A model generated the notes under the pieces. The model searched no databases. It was not told the origin of the DNA and saw nothing but the letters and a program-made list of their open reading frames with translations. Shown here piece after piece: positions 14,999-24,952 of a stretch of 56,548 nt of DNA (its first letter is position 1; each line of letters opens with the position of its first letter). Made by a program: the position numbers and the translations under genes. Origin of the DNA: Microseira wollei NIES-4236 (lineage in GTDB: Bacteria > Cyanobacteriota > Cyanobacteriia > Cyanobacteriales > Aerosakkonemataceae); assembly GCF_020521235.1 (NCBI RefSeq), contig NZ_BLAY01000050.1, forward strand, positions 1-56,548, in the 5' to 3' direction.

Positions 14999-15793
14999 CT
15001 AAAATCTGAAATTCCAGGACTGTAGGGTTTTGATCCCACCAGCACAGGTGAGGTCAAATTGCAAGGGGGTGACGGTAATGTAATTATTGCGGATTGCTTG
15101 CACGTCGGTTTCAATGTCGGGCGGTATGAAAGGATGGGGTGTGGGTTCTAATTCTTCCTGCAATTCGCCGGTTAACCAATAATAGGTTTTGCCGCGCGGA
15201 TCGGTGCGTTTTTCAAACACATCGAAGTAGCGGCGGACGCCTTGGCGGGTGATGGCGACGCCGGCGATCGCTTCCCAAGGTACGGGCGGTACGTTAACAT
15301 TAAGCAGCATCAACTGTGGTAAGGGATTTTCGCCTAATTGTTCCATCAGTTGTTTGGCAAACTTCGCCGCCGCCGCAAAATCACGGGTGACAAAACTGGT
15401 TAAACTAAACGCAATTCCGGGAATGCCTTCGATCACTCCTTCCATCGCCGCCGAGACAGTACCAGAGTATAAAACATCCGTGCCTAAATTGGAACCTTGG
15501 TTAATGCCAGACAGAACATAATCGGGTTTACTATCCAATAATGCCCACAATCCCAGTTTGACGCAGTCAGAAGGCGTCCCAGAACAAGCCCAAGCTTTTA
15601 CAGTTGGATGGAAACCTGATTCTACCACCTCGGCGCGGATCGGGTCGTGCAGAGTCAAGCCGTGTCCGGTTGCAGAACGCTCCCGATCCGGGCATACTAC
15701 CGATATGTCGTGACCTGCTTCGGCTAGGGTATTGGCTAGGGCGCGAATACCAGGGGCAAATATACCGTCATCGTTACTAATTAGTAATTTCAT
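14999..15793 (-). CDS. surE: 5'/3'-nucleotidase SurE
   Basis: SurE dephosphorylates nucleoside monophosphates with a divalent metal and is linked to stress survival. The N-terminus [20 protein letters not shown] holds the metal-binding [15 protein letters not shown], the [11 protein letters not shown] loop and [19 protein letters not shown] (with the metal-ligand Asn) follow in the family order. The 264-residue length is normal. The C-terminal part ([16 protein letters not shown]) is the usual SurE ending. Start ATG 15793. It is transcribed divergently from pheS across a 148-bp gap. Confidence 0.95.
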   Translation of the reverse strand: MKLLISNDDGIFAPGIRALANTLAEAGHDISVVCPDRERSATGHGLTLHDPIRAEVVESGFHPTVKAWACSGTPSDCVKLGLWALLDSKPDYVLSGINQGSNLGTDVLYSGTVSAAMEGVIEGIPGIAFSLTSFVTRDFAAAAKFAKQLMEQLGENPLPQLMLLNVNVPPVPWEAIAGVAITRQGVRRYFDVFEKRTDPRGKTYYWLTGELQEELEPTPHPFIPPDIETDVQAIRNNYITVTPLQFDLTCAGGIKTLQSWNFRF

Positions 15794-15941
15794 TGAGTCC
15801 TATACGCTTCAATTTAGGCATCTTAATTATCTTGCCATCCTAAAATACCGCAGTAACGTTCCGTTGCGATCGCGCATCTCTCGTCTAAACTGGTAAATTG
15901 GGACTCCACTGTTAAAATAGCGCCCCCAAAATTTTGATTTT

Positions 15942-16946
15942 ATGACAAATCAGCCTACTGATTTAGAGGCACAACTAGAAGAACTCAAGCAACAAGGGCA
16001 ACAAGCGATCGCTTCTGCTGCCACTTTAGATCAAATCGAACAGTTGCGCGTCGCCTATCTGGGTAAAAAAGGTCAACTGTCCCAGATTTTAGGGGGTTTG
16101 GGTAAATTATCCCCGGAGCAACGCCCTCGCATCGGCGCCGTCGCCAACGTTGTTAAAGAAGCTTTGCAAACAGCTTTAGAACAAAAGCGGGAAGCTTTAC
16201 AAGTTGCCCAAATTCAAGCTCAACTCGAAGCCGAAACCCTCGATGTCACCATGCCGGGAGTTTTCTTTCCCCAAGGTCGGTTGCATCCCCTCAATAGTAC
16301 CATCGACCGCGCTTTAGATATTTTTGTCGGTCTTGGTTACACCGTCGCCACCGGCCCGGAAATGGAAACCGATTACTATAATTTTGAGGCACTCAATACC
16401 CCCGCCGATCACCCCGCCCGCGATATGCAGGATACTTTTTACCTGCCGGATGGAAATTTGCTGCGCACCCATACTTCTTCCGTCCAAATTCGCTACATGG
16501 AAGAAAACGATCCGCCCATTAGAATTGTCGCGCCCGGTCGAGTATATCGTCGCGATACCGTCGATGCTACCCACTCGGCAGTTTTCCACCAAATCGAAAT
16601 TTTAGCCATCGATGAGGGTCTGACTTTTACCGATCTCAAAGGCACAATTCGGGTATTTTTGCAACAGATGTTTGGCGATGAATTGCCCGTCCGCTTCCGC
16701 GCCAGTTATTTTCCCTTTACCGAACCTTCGGCAGAAGTTGACGTACAATGGCGCGGCAAATGGCTGGAAGTCATGGGCTGCGGCATGGTCGATCCAAACG
16801 TGCTAAAAGCCGTAGGATACGATGCAGAAGTTTACACTGGATTCGCTGCCGGTTTTGGCGTAGAACGCTTCGCAATGGTGCTGCACCAAATTGATGATAT
16901 CCGCCGTTTGTATAGCAGCGATTTGCGGTTTTTGCGCCAGTTTTAA
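15942..16946 (+). CDS. pheS: phenylalanine--tRNA ligase alpha subunit
   Basis: PheS is the catalytic alpha subunit of the heterotetrameric PheRS; the beta subunit gene pheT is not in this window. An N-terminal coiled coil (about residues 1-95) is followed by the class II core. Motif 1 lies around [20 protein letters not shown], motif 2 is [20 protein letters not shown] with the Phe-site HQIE, and motif 3 is [20 protein letters not shown]. The length of 334 is typical. Heptameric TAATTGC repeats follow the stop codon. Confidence 0.96.
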   Translation: MTNQPTDLEAQLEELKQQGQQAIASAATLDQIEQLRVAYLGKKGQLSQILGGLGKLSPEQRPRIGAVANVVKEALQTALEQKREALQVAQIQAQLEAETLDVTMPGVFFPQGRLHPLNSTIDRALDIFVGLGYTVATGPEMETDYYNFEALNTPADHPARDMQDTFYLPDGNLLRTHTSSVQIRYMEENDPPIRIVAPGRVYRRDTVDATHSAVFHQIEILAIDEGLTFTDLKGTIRVFLQQMFGDELPVRFRASYFPFTEPSAEVDVQWRGKWLEVMGCGMVDPNVLKAVGYDAEVYTGFAAGFGVERFAMVLHQIDDIRRLYSSDLRFLRQF

Positions 16947-17192
16947 TTGGCTAATCGCTAATTGCTAATTGCTAATTGCTTATAGGAATATTTTCCAACT
17001 CTTCCATTAGCCATTAGCTATTAGCGATTTACATCTGTCTGTAGATAGAGAAGTGCTTACTGCTATAAGTATTGAGTTGTGATAATTTTGTTAACGATCT
17101 ATGTCGATCGGTTTTTAAACCTCTATTCTTAGCTGTAGTATCAAATCCAAATAAAAGATTAATTTTTTGTGGTAGTTTGTGAGGTAATTTCT

Positions 17193-17381
17193 ATGGCATC
17201 CTCAACAGTGCATCAGCTTTTTGAATTCGGCTATAAAGACGCAACCAGAGGAAATCAGCCACAATCAAATGCCATTCAGTACTTGCAAGGATATGCCGCT
17301 GGTTCGGTAGCCGCCGATCAAGTACTGGTGGCGCGCTTGGATCGCATTCGACAAATTAAAGCCTCGCTAGTGTGGCATTAA
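17193..17381 (+). CDS. small hypothetical protein, 62 aa
   Basis: A short soluble protein beginning MASSTVHQLFEFGYKDATRG and ending LDRIRQIKASLVWH. The frame opens at GTG 17169, but GAGGT at 17181-17185 lies 7 nt from ATG 17193, which fixes the start. The long AT-rich upstream region has GATAATTTT and TAGTATC, which could hold a promoter. I do not recognise a family. The good ribosome-binding site and normal composition support it as a real gene. Confidence 0.55.
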   Translation: MASSTVHQLFEFGYKDATRGNQPQSNAIQYLQGYAAGSVAADQVLVARLDRIRQIKASLVWH

Positions 17382-17618
17382 TCCGCAAGAGGTTAAGAAA
17401 GCAACCGAGTGGAGGCTCTTGCGTAGTTATACCTATTTCTAAAGTAAGATCGATCGCCCAGCTCATGCTACGCTAACCCCACTGGTTTCTCGCTTTATGG
17501 AGATTAAAGGGAATTGTTGTCAAAGTACGCGGTACATTTGCCTTAGCACAGCGACAGAATAAATCTTTCTTCCCATTACCCTCGTTCCCACGGCTCTGCC
17601 TGGGAACGCCATTACCCA

Positions 17619-18200
17619 TTAATCAAACTCAAGAGGCCACAAATCTGATATGGCTAATTCCCAGCCAGGGAGTAATTCTGGCAGTGTAAGTATATCACCG
17701 CTTTGCAACACGACTGGATCTTGATTGAGTCGATAAACCGTTACCGTTAATCGATCGGGGTCGATGAGAATGCCGACAGTAGATCCCAGTTGCAAAAATA
17801 GCTGAATTTTTGCTTCAAGTGGCTTAATACGGTCGGTTTTGGACTTCACCTCTACCATTAAATCTGGCACTAATTGTACAAAGTCGCGCTGGGTTTTTTT
17901 GAGTCTTTCTGCACGCACAAATGAAACATCAGGCGTGGGTAGATTCCTGGGTTCATTCCCGTTTTCTGTCGTTTTTGAAGCTTCAAGGCTAGGTAAAATA
18001 AAGCCTGCACTCGAACCAGTGACTCGTCCTAGCTTGCGTGGTCTTACCCAATTGCAAAGCTGTATGGCGAACTCAGTAGCAATTTCGCTTGATTGGTAAT
18101 CGCTTGGACTCCTGACTAAAATGTTTCCTTCTACTAATTCCATTCGCCAATCGGGATGTTCTGCTTGCAGTTTCTCCAAATCTGAAATAGTGAGAGACAT
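17619..18200 (-). CDS. Uma2 family (DUF820) putative endonuclease-fold protein
   Basis: 193 residues of the Uma2/DUF820 family, a PD-(D/E)XK nuclease-fold group expanded greatly in cyanobacteria, with unknown substrates. Visible features are the N-terminal LEKLQAEHPDWRMELVEGNI, the central LPTPDVSFV (active-site Asp), and LVPDLMVEVKSKTDRIKPLE (E-x-K). The following AKIQLFLQLGSTVGILIDPD is the family's standard strand. Length is normal and nothing is broken. It stands alone, with repeat-rich flanks. Confidence 0.88.
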   Translation of the reverse strand: MSLTISDLEKLQAEHPDWRMELVEGNILVRSPSDYQSSEIATEFAIQLCNWVRPRKLGRVTGSSAGFILPSLEASKTTENGNEPRNLPTPDVSFVRAERLKKTQRDFVQLVPDLMVEVKSKTDRIKPLEAKIQLFLQLGSTVGILIDPDRLTVTVYRLNQDPVVLQSGDILTLPELLPGWELAISDLWPLEFD

Positions 18201-18324
18201 AAGGGTAACCTCAATGCTGACATCATTAGAATTTCAAATAACAGAATTGCAAATCTGCCATCTAAAATCTAAAATCTGCAATTTCCAATGGCAAATCTGC
18301 AATTCTGTTATCTAAAATCTGCAA

Positions 18325-19764
18325 TTACTTACAGCGATCGCAACACCCACACCGCATTTTTTCCGCTTCTAAACCAAACCCAAACGCGCGTAATAAATAC
18401 TTCCAGCGACAATCGCGAGTATTGAGATACTCCGCCATTTGTTGCGCGGCGTCGAGTTGATTATAAGTCGGCATTTTGGCAGTATTATTGATCGTGTAAT
18501 GAAACGGATCTTGCCAGGTTAGCTGTCCGGTACTGTGGAGGAGAGACAATGCGATCGCCCCCTCAGAAAATTGTCGCGCTACTGCATCAACTTCCCCGGT
18601 TTTGGGTAATTTTTTAGCCAGTTTTTGGGCTTTTTGTTGTTGCGAGCGCATCTGATTCTCAAAATACTGTCGCCTTTGCTTATCTTCTGGATCTAACCAT
18701 CCAGTCGGTTCGCTTACCAAAGTAAAAGCATCCGCTGCATTCCCATCTCTTCCCGCTCGTCCAATTTCTTGGACATATTCCGATAATAATAAAGGCGCGT
18801 GAAAGTGAATTACCCATCTAACGTCGGGTTTATTTATCCCCATGCCAAAAGCAGACGTGCAAACCACAAACTGCATTTTTCCATTTAACCAAAATGCTTC
18901 TATTTCCCGTCTTTCCTCTGGACTTAACCCCGCGTGATACGCTGCGGTGGCATATCCCAATCTACCCAACCATGCGGCTAAATTTTCGCTATCTTTTCGC
19001 GTGCGGACGTAAATTAACCCTGATTTTTGAGGTCGAGCTTGGATAAATTTTAGCAACTGTTGGCGGCGCGATCGCGGCGTGCAAACCCTTTGCACTTTTA
19101 GCCGCAAATTCGGACGATATGGGTTGAGTCTAAACACCTCTGGTTGTTGCAATTGCAGCACATCCCGGATCGTTTTTTGCGCCGCTGGGTCGGCGGTGGC
19201 GGTGAAAGCTGCGATCGCTATTAAAGTCCCCGCTGACTTAGACTTTAATAAAGCCGAACGCACCGTCCCCAATCTTCTATAAGCAGGGCGAAATGTCTCC
19301 CCCCACTGCACCAAACAATGCGCTTCATCTAAAATTATGCCGTTGATTTTTATCTGCGGTTGCGATAACCTTTCCCACACTGGCGCACTCAGTAACGTTT
19401 CTGGCGAAAGATATAACAACCTCAACTTTTGTTGTTCTATTTTATATAGCGTCTGCTTCCGTTCTAAGGATGGCAGTTCGCTATGTAACAAACCCGCCGG
19501 TAACCCACGCTGGCGCAATTCTTGCACCTGATTTTCCATTAATGCCACCAGGGGAGATACCACCAATGTTAAGCCATTTTGCAACAATGCCGGCAGTTGA
19601 AAGCAAATCGACTTTCCCCCACCCGTCGGCATCACTACCAATGCGTCTTTCCCCGATAACAAGCTGCGAACTATTTCCCCTTGGGGCGCGCGAAATTCTT
19701 CATATCCCCAAATCCTTTCAAACGCGGCGCGCACTTCCTCCCAGCTTTTTTCCCCTCGCTGCAT
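18325..19764 (-). CDS. recQ: RecQ-family ATP-dependent DNA helicase
   Basis: A 3'-5' superfamily 2 helicase. Motif I is MPTGGGKSICFQLPAL, motif II DEAHCLVQWGETFRPAY, motif III AFTATAD, and motifs V-VI are AFGMGINKPDVRWVIH and QEIGRAGRDG. The C-terminal zinc-binding cysteines (CRWKYLLRAFGFGLE, then CGCCDRCK) mark the RecQ zinc module. At 479 residues it is shorter than E. coli RecQ and has no HRDC domain; such short forms are usual in cyanobacteria. It starts at ATG 19764, which faces a repeat-rich upstream region shared with the divergent phosphodiesterase gene. Confidence 0.9.
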   Translation of the reverse strand: MQRGEKSWEEVRAAFERIWGYEEFRAPQGEIVRSLLSGKDALVVMPTGGGKSICFQLPALLQNGLTLVVSPLVALMENQVQELRQRGLPAGLLHSELPSLERKQTLYKIEQQKLRLLYLSPETLLSAPVWERLSQPQIKINGIILDEAHCLVQWGETFRPAYRRLGTVRSALLKSKSAGTLIAIAAFTATADPAAQKTIRDVLQLQQPEVFRLNPYRPNLRLKVQRVCTPRSRRQQLLKFIQARPQKSGLIYVRTRKDSENLAAWLGRLGYATAAYHAGLSPEERREIEAFWLNGKMQFVVCTSAFGMGINKPDVRWVIHFHAPLLLSEYVQEIGRAGRDGNAADAFTLVSEPTGWLDPEDKQRRQYFENQMRSQQQKAQKLAKKLPKTGEVDAVARQFSEGAIALSLLHSTGQLTWQDPFHYTINNTAKMPTYNQLDAAQQMAEYLNTRDCRWKYLLRAFGFGLEAEKMRCGCCDRCK

Positions 19765-19854
19765 CAGTGTTTAAAGTAATATGTTGTTATATTGATTGTT
19801 CCCAAATTTTTGCTATAATTATCTCATACTCGAAATCTGTGCAAAATTTTTATA

Positions 19855-20528
19855 AAACTCAATATTCCCATTTTAAGATTATTTTACCAAAAATCATCAA
19901 AAATTCCCACCCCTTGCTTTTCTTTAAAATTTTTGATATTATATCTTATAATGGTAATATGTAAACTTTTATATTATGCGCAAACATCTCCATTATGAGA
20001 TGAGTGTAAACAAAAGACGGAAAAAAGTCAAGCCCCTTGCTTGCCTGAAAAAAACCTGATATTATATTTTAAAATGGGAATATATGAAAATTTGTGTGAG
20101 GCGCAAACATCTCCATTATGAGATGAGTGTAAACAAAAGACGGAAAAAAGTCAAGCCCCTTGCTTGCCTGAAAAAAACCTGATATTATATTTTAAAATGG
20201 GAATATTTTAATTTTTATTGGAAGCGCAAACATCTCCATTATGAGATGAGTGTAAACAAAAGACGGAAAAAAGTCAAGCCCCTTGCTTGCCTGAAAAAAA
20301 CCTGATATTATATTTTAAAATGGGAATATGTGAAAATTTGTGTGAGGCGCGAATATTTCGATTATGAGATGAGTATAAACAAAAGACGGAAAAAAGTCAA
20401 GCCCCTTGCTTGCCTGAAAAAAACCTGATATTATATTTTAAAATGGGAATATGTGAAAATTTGTGTGAGGCGCGAATATTTGGATTATGAGATGAGTATA
20501 AACAAAACACGGAAAAAAGTCAAGCCCT
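19855..20528 (+). repeat. 123-bp tandem array ending exactly at a start codon
   Basis: Four full units begin at 19978, 20101, 20224 and 20347, each exactly 123 bp. A fifth unit from 20470 is cut at its base 59 by the ATG of the next gene. A diverged older unit precedes them (19855-19977). Each unit has a CATCTCCATTATGAGATG hairpin (lost in the last two), an SD-like GGAAAAAAG, then TTGCTTGCCTGA where the real ATG sits in the last unit. A promoter-like TTGCCT-16-TATATT follows. There are no unique spacers, so it is not a CRISPR. Confidence 0.9.
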
Positions 20529-21266
20529 ATGCCCTTAGAAATTATCGCTCATCGGGGATATTCAGGGATCGCACCCGAAAACACCCTAGCAGCTTTTTAT
20601 GCCGCGATAGAAAAAGGTGCAAACTCGATTGAATTCGATGTCCAGTTATGCTCTGACGGCGAGTTTGTCATCATCCACGACGCGACATTAGAAAGAACGA
20701 GCAACGGGATCGGTAACGTCAGAGAAAAAACCTTAAAAGAGTTAAAACAACTAGATGCGGGTAGTTGGTTTGACCCAAAATTTGCTTTGGAAAGAATACC
20801 GACATTGAGAGAGGGGTTGGAGGCAATTAAAAATTTAGATAAATTTGCCTATCCAGAAGTGAAAGGATCGGAGAATTGGACAGATAGGGATGCCGAAAAA
20901 TTTGTGCAAATTTTAGTTGAAACGGGATGGGAAGAAAGATGTATAGTTCTGTGTTTTAAAGATAAATTGCTAGAGCAAGTTAGAGAAAGGTCAAGCAAAA
21001 TTATTTTAGGATATCTGGTTGCTGACGCAGCGGTGTATGCAGAAAAGTTGCCCAAAGCTGCTGCGGATGGGAGAGCGGTTATGATGAGTCAATATAATAC
21101 TGTACTAAAAAATCCCTTTTTAATTGAAGCTAGCAGAAATCAAGGGATTGATGTAGGTGTTTGGACGGTGGATAGTCAGTCAGATTTGCAGAAATTAGTT
21201 AATCTGGGTGTGGTGCGGATTGCGACTAATTCGCTTGTGGAAAAACAGGAGTTTTTTCCATCATAA
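20529..21266 (+). CDS. glycerophosphodiester phosphodiesterase
   Basis: A 245-residue GDPD that hydrolyses glycerophosphodiesters to glycerol-3-phosphate and an alcohol. Motifs are IIAHRGYSGIAPENTLAAF (catalytic His and Arg, plus Glu), IEFDVQLCSDGEFVIIHD (metal Glu and Asp, second His), and PEVKG. The TIM-barrel end is VGVWTVDSQSDLQKLVNLGV. No signal peptide, so it is probably cytoplasmic (UgpQ-like) and recycles lipid head groups. Its leader is the last, partial unit of the 123-bp array, and the array may supply several tandem promoters. Confidence 0.92.
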   Translation: MPLEIIAHRGYSGIAPENTLAAFYAAIEKGANSIEFDVQLCSDGEFVIIHDATLERTSNGIGNVREKTLKELKQLDAGSWFDPKFALERIPTLREGLEAIKNLDKFAYPEVKGSENWTDRDAEKFVQILVETGWEERCIVLCFKDKLLEQVRERSSKIILGYLVADAAVYAEKLPKAAADGRAVMMSQYNTVLKNPFLIEASRNQGIDVGVWTVDSQSDLQKLVNLGVVRIATNSLVEKQEFFPS

Positions 21267-21404
21267 CCCCGATGCCGCACGCTGCGGTCTACCGCCAGCG
21301 CCTCTGTCATGTTATGCCGCTGGGAACGCGAGTGCGTGCGGTCGGCATATCGCTCATCTCCCCCTCCAGTCGTAGGGTGAGATTTGCCAGTTACTAGGAG
21401 TAGT

Positions 21405-22022
21405 TTACCATGCTTCAACCCAATAAACTATTTCTGATGCCGAGCTATCAATCGCTACTCCATAGTGTTCGGCATGATTCCACCTACACTCTGATCCGCC
21501 TCTAGTATCTTCAAGGACTAATATTTCATAAGTAGGCAGAAAGGATTGATTTTTATTTCCGCAGGTATAGCAGTTATAGTCATAGCGTATAGTCCAGTTC
21601 CCATCGTTAGTGGGGCATATATACTCTGTAGGACTGTTGTTTTTGCTACCCCACTTGTATCTGCGTTTAGCCAGAGGTCGATATTGAGACTGAAGACTTG
21701 TTATCTTCTTAGGAGGTAATTTCATTTTTAGTTGAAAAATAGTGGTTCCTTGGAGAAAACCCGGTAAGAAATAAAGATGGACGTTGGTGGCATCAGTTGG
21801 AATGTCATAGGGAAAATGTTTTACTAATGCCCAAGCGGGGTCAAATTGACTCCGAATTTCCTGATAGCGCTTTATATCGGTTATCTCTTGAGTGGCGCTG
21901 TCAAAAGTAGATTTTATTGTCCAAACAATTCCGCCAACAGCAACAAGAGCAACAAGCCCAAGAAAAGTTAAAACTGTCATGCCAATTTTGACAAGGCGCT
22001 GTCGGTTCATGGGGTTGGACAC
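21405..22022 (-). CDS. hypothetical membrane-anchored protein, 205 aa
   Basis: One N-terminal membrane helix (VKIGMTVLTFLGLVALVAVG) anchors an exported domain of about 165 residues. That domain contains a CPTNDGNW...YNCYTCGNKN cysteine cluster (three Cys) and LEDTRGGSECRWNHAEHYG; the cysteines may pair in the periplasm. The family is not recognised. The last residues ASEIVYWVEAW end 138 bp from the convergent phosphodiesterase gene. No operon partner is evident; the upstream PIN/DUF104 pair is on the same strand but 71 bp away. Confidence 0.6.
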   Translation of the reverse strand: MSNPMNRQRLVKIGMTVLTFLGLVALVAVGGIVWTIKSTFDSATQEITDIKRYQEIRSQFDPAWALVKHFPYDIPTDATNVHLYFLPGFLQGTTIFQLKMKLPPKKITSLQSQYRPLAKRRYKWGSKNNSPTEYICPTNDGNWTIRYDYNCYTCGNKNQSFLPTYEILVLEDTRGGSECRWNHAEHYGVAIDSSASEIVYWVEAW

Positions 22023-22093
22023 TCCTCAATATCCATCAGCTAAATTTTACACGGGGAATTTTATTGAAAAAACTGTATGTAATATGCGATCGC

Positions 22094-22561
22094 TCAAGCA
22101 TAATTATTCGGATTATCCGTCAGCAATCCTTCAGATTGAGCCATATCGAGCAAGCGATTATCGGCAGAGATAAAAACTAATTGCTCCTGCGGTATTTGAG
22201 CCAAGTTAGATTGAAAGCGCAACGCAGACGCTAGTTGAACAGCATCATAGGCGCGTAGGGGATATTGAATAACCAATTCGCCTGCTGTTTCAATCAACGC
22301 TTGGTCAATTTCGATGAGTTCGTACTGGTTTTCAAAGTCTTCGCGAAAGTGTTGCACCACTAAGTTGAGATCGCTCGCAGATAGACTTCCCTCGCGTTGA
22401 CGGCGTGCTAAAGCGCTGAGTACTTCTACCCAAGTTATCTGAGCGAGCGCGATTTGGTTACCCGTAGCAACATCGGTAATAGATCTAATCCAATTACTCC
22501 CAGTTTCAGCAATATAGCGTTTCACCAAAGCGCTAGTATCCAAGAAGTAGGCATTTACCAC
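22094..22561 (-). CDS. PIN-domain toxin (VapC-like)
   Basis: A 155-residue PIN-domain protein. The acidic residues are in FLDTSALVKRY (Asp8), the WVEVLSAL segment (Glu), LRAYDAVQLASAL (Asp) and ISADNRLLDMA (Asp). The PIN fold is a metal-dependent RNase. It overlaps the upstream DUF104 antitoxin gene by 7 bp, a typical type II toxin-antitoxin arrangement. It differs clearly from the other VapC in this window (1471-1872) and belongs to the longer subfamily with the RAYDAVQLA motif. It appears intact. Confidence 0.87.
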   Translation of the reverse strand: MVNAYFLDTSALVKRYIAETGSNWIRSITDVATGNQIALAQITWVEVLSALARRQREGSLSASDLNLVVQHFREDFENQYELIEIDQALIETAGELVIQYPLRAYDAVQLASALRFQSNLAQIPQEQLVFISADNRLLDMAQSEGLLTDNPNNYA

Positions 22562-22860
22562 GCGCCGCGTGCCTCTATAATCGTTTCTGAGAGCGGTTTT
22601 CCTGGAATTTTCACCAGTTTTCTAGCTTGTTGACGCCGCGATAGTTCAGCTTTATCGACTTGACCCCGTTTAGAAGAAGGAAGACGCAGCAATCCTTGGT
22701 CAATGAGCGACTGCAAAACCTCTTGTAACTCGTTTTTTGGTTCTCCTGGCGAAACTTGCGGCACTATTGTTAGTTGCACCGTTTGACCTTCACTTAGAGA
22801 CACGGGATTTAAAGGACGCAAAACCCCATTTTCATACACCGCAACAATAGTTTCAGACAT
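22555..22860 (-). CDS. antitoxin, DUF104 (AF2212-like) family
   Basis: The N-terminal 34 residues (ETIVAVYENGVLRPLNPVSL then SEGQTVQLTIVP) are the DUF104/AF2212-like signature. These short beta-barrel antitoxins pair with PIN toxins. The C-terminal half is basic and helical (LSRRQQARKLVKIPGKPLSE) and probably masks the toxin. It precedes and overlaps the PIN gene by 7 bp, so the two are co-translated. The start ATG at 22860 lacks a strong ribosome-binding site. Confidence 0.82.
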   Translation of the reverse strand: MSETIVAVYENGVLRPLNPVSLSEGQTVQLTIVPQVSPGEPKNELQEVLQSLIDQGLLRLPSSKRGQVDKAELSRRQQARKLVKIPGKPLSETIIEARGAW

Positions 22861-22894
22861 AATTTTAATTTGAATGGATAGCTATATTTTAAAT

Positions 22895-22967
22895 CCGAGG
22901 CAGAGCCTCGACGACCTCGTTCCCAGGCAAGAGCCTGGGAACTAGATCCGGGAGGCTCTGCCTCTGG
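22895..22967. repeat. nested palindromic repeat GTTCCCAGGC...GCCTGGGAAC
   Basis: An outer arm pair (GAGGCAGAGCCTC and GGAGGCTCTGCCTC) flanks an inner hairpin (GTTCCCAGGCAAGAGCCTGGGAAC). A near-identical element lies at 39967-40034. It fills the gap between leuA and the DUF104 gene and could weaken read-through from leuA. Confidence 0.7.
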
Positions 22968-22979
22968 AAGAGATAGCAC

Positions 22980-24593
22980 TTAAACAGTTGTGCCAGCGGG
23001 AGGTTTTTCCCCTGTTTGGTTTTGCTCTTGCTGCAACGCTGCATAAAGACGATTGAGCGCATTTACATAAGCCTGCGCCGAAGCGACGATAATATCCGTA
23101 TTCGCAGCATGACCGGCGAAAATTCGCTCGTTATGTTTGAGGCGAATTGTCACGGCACCAATTGCATCGATGCCATCAGTTACTGACTGAACGGAGAATT
23201 CAATTAACTGATTTGGCACGTTGACAACACGATTAATCGCCTTATAAACCGCATCTACTGGTCCGGTTCCAATTGCAGCATCGGTTAATTCTTCACCCTC
23301 TGGCGTGCGAAGCATTACAGTCGCTGTTGGACGCGCATTGCTGCCGCAAGAAACCTGTACTAATTCTAAGCGGAATAAATCGGGAGCTTGTTGAATTTCA
23401 TCGTTAACAATTGCTTCCAAGTCCCAATCAGAAATTTCTTTCTTTTTATCCGCCACTTCTTTGAACTTGACGAAGGCTTTATTTAAATCTGCATCCGACA
23501 GTTCAAATCCCAACTCTTTTAAGCGGGTGCGAAACGCATTGCGACCGGAATGTTTGCCGAGTACGATTTGATTATCCGTCAAACCGATTAACTGGGCATC
23601 CATAATTTCGTAGGTGAGTTTATTTTTTAACACCCCATCTTGGTGGATGCCAGATTCGTGAGCAAAGGCATTTGCGCCTACAATTGCTTTATTCGGCTGT
23701 ACGAACATCCCGGTTAAATTAGAAACCAATCGAGATGTTTTGTAAATTTGGTGCGTGTCGATATTGGTTAGCGGTGCTTCTGATTCTGGTGCGCGTCCCA
23801 AGAACGGATTAAAATATTGTCGCCGCACGTGCAACGCCATGACTAATTCTTCTAATGCGGCATTTCCGGCGCGTTCCCCAATGCCGTTGATCGTGCATTC
23901 TAATTGCCTCGCGCCATTTTTAACTGCTTCGAGGAAATTCGCTACTGCCAAACCCAAGTCATTATGACCGTGGACGGAGATAATTGCTTTATCGATATTG
24001 GGGACATTTTCTTTAATGCCGCGAATTAACGCGCCAAATTCGGCAGGGGTGGTATAACCGACGGTATCGGGGATGTTAACAGTTGTTGCACCGGCTGCGA
24101 TCGCTTGCTCCAACACTTGATAAAGAAACTCCGGATCGCTGCGTCCGGCGTCTTCGGGAGAAAATTCCACATCTTCCACCAAAGACTTGGCATAGGCGAC
24201 CATCTCTGGAGCGATCGCCAATACTTCTTTGCGAGTTTTTTTGAGCTTATACGTAAGATGGATATCCGACGTAGCAATAAACGTGTGTATTCTTGGTTTT
24301 GCTGCGGGTTTGAGTGCTTCTGCTGCTGCCTGAATATCCTGCCGGGTGGCGCGTGCCAAACCGCATATAATCGGCCCAGTTTCGGTTCCGACGGCTTGAG
24401 CAATTTTCTGTACTGCGGCAAAATCTCCCGGACTGGCGAAGGGGAACCCAGCTTCGATGACATCTACACCCAGTCGAGCCAGTTGACGAGCAATTGTCAG
24501 CTTTTCGTCTACGTTTAGGGTAGCTCCTGGCGACTGTTCCCCATCTCGAAGCGTGGTATCGAAAATGATGATGCGGTCTGGTTTAGCGTTCAT
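22980..24593 (-). CDS. leuA: 2-isopropylmalate synthase
   Basis: LeuA condenses acetyl-CoA with 2-oxoisovalerate, the first committed step of leucine synthesis. The catalytic barrel starts [20 protein letters not shown] (metal Asp) and includes [15 protein letters not shown] (metal His pair) and [21 protein letters not shown] linker region ([25 protein letters not shown]) leads to the C-terminal leucine-binding domain (about 390-530). That domain makes the enzyme feedback-sensitive. At 537 residues the gene is full length. It stands alone, as leu genes usually do in cyanobacteria. Confidence 0.96.
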   Translation of the reverse strand: MNAKPDRIIIFDTTLRDGEQSPGATLNVDEKLTIARQLARLGVDVIEAGFPFASPGDFAAVQKIAQAVGTETGPIICGLARATRQDIQAAAEALKPAAKPRIHTFIATSDIHLTYKLKKTRKEVLAIAPEMVAYAKSLVEDVEFSPEDAGRSDPEFLYQVLEQAIAAGATTVNIPDTVGYTTPAEFGALIRGIKENVPNIDKAIISVHGHNDLGLAVANFLEAVKNGARQLECTINGIGERAGNAALEELVMALHVRRQYFNPFLGRAPESEAPLTNIDTHQIYKTSRLVSNLTGMFVQPNKAIVGANAFAHESGIHQDGVLKNKLTYEIMDAQLIGLTDNQIVLGKHSGRNAFRTRLKELGFELSDADLNKAFVKFKEVADKKKEISDWDLEAIVNDEIQQAPDLFRLELVQVSCGSNARPTATVMLRTPEGEELTDAAIGTGPVDAVYKAINRVVNVPNQLIEFSVQSVTDGIDAIGAVTIRLKHNERIFAGHAANTDIIVASAQAYVNALNRLYAALQQEQNQTGEKPPAGTTV

Positions 24594-24952
24594 AGCTGAA
24601 TCTGAGAATGTTTGGACAATTGCTCTTGTTCTATATTTTAGAATGGGCCGTCAAACCCAAGCATTTTTGCGACGATTTTCTTAAAGGATGCTCAATTTTC
24701 CCGTTCAACGTCAAAGTTTTTACACTAGTTAGATCGAACGGGGACTTGCTTGCTCCTCTGGCGCTTGACCGAACAGGGAGAGCGAGGGGGGAGATTTTTT
24801 TCCTGATGCAATCTTCGAGCCAAAGCAGGTAACAGTTCGCGGTGCTTGGTTCATCCGCTTTTGGCGTAACGAACCCAGGGATTGCGTACTGCGGGAATGC
24901 CGCGTCTCCTTAGCTCTTTCGCAGCCATGTCCCAATTACCAATTACCAATAC
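24594..24952. other. intergenic region without a gene
   Basis: 359 bp upstream of leuA. It presumably holds the leuA promoter. I see no leader peptide rich in leucine codons, no riboswitch that I recognise and no strong repeat; the last 25 bp are TACCAAT heptamers. Confidence 0.5.

Noticed and set aside
19978-20528. CRISPR array
   Set aside because: The 123-bp units are contiguous and identical across their whole length, with no unique spacers and no cas genes nearby.
24594-24952. Leucine attenuator or riboswitch upstream of leuA
   Set aside because: No leucine-rich leader peptide, no competing hairpins and no motif recognised.
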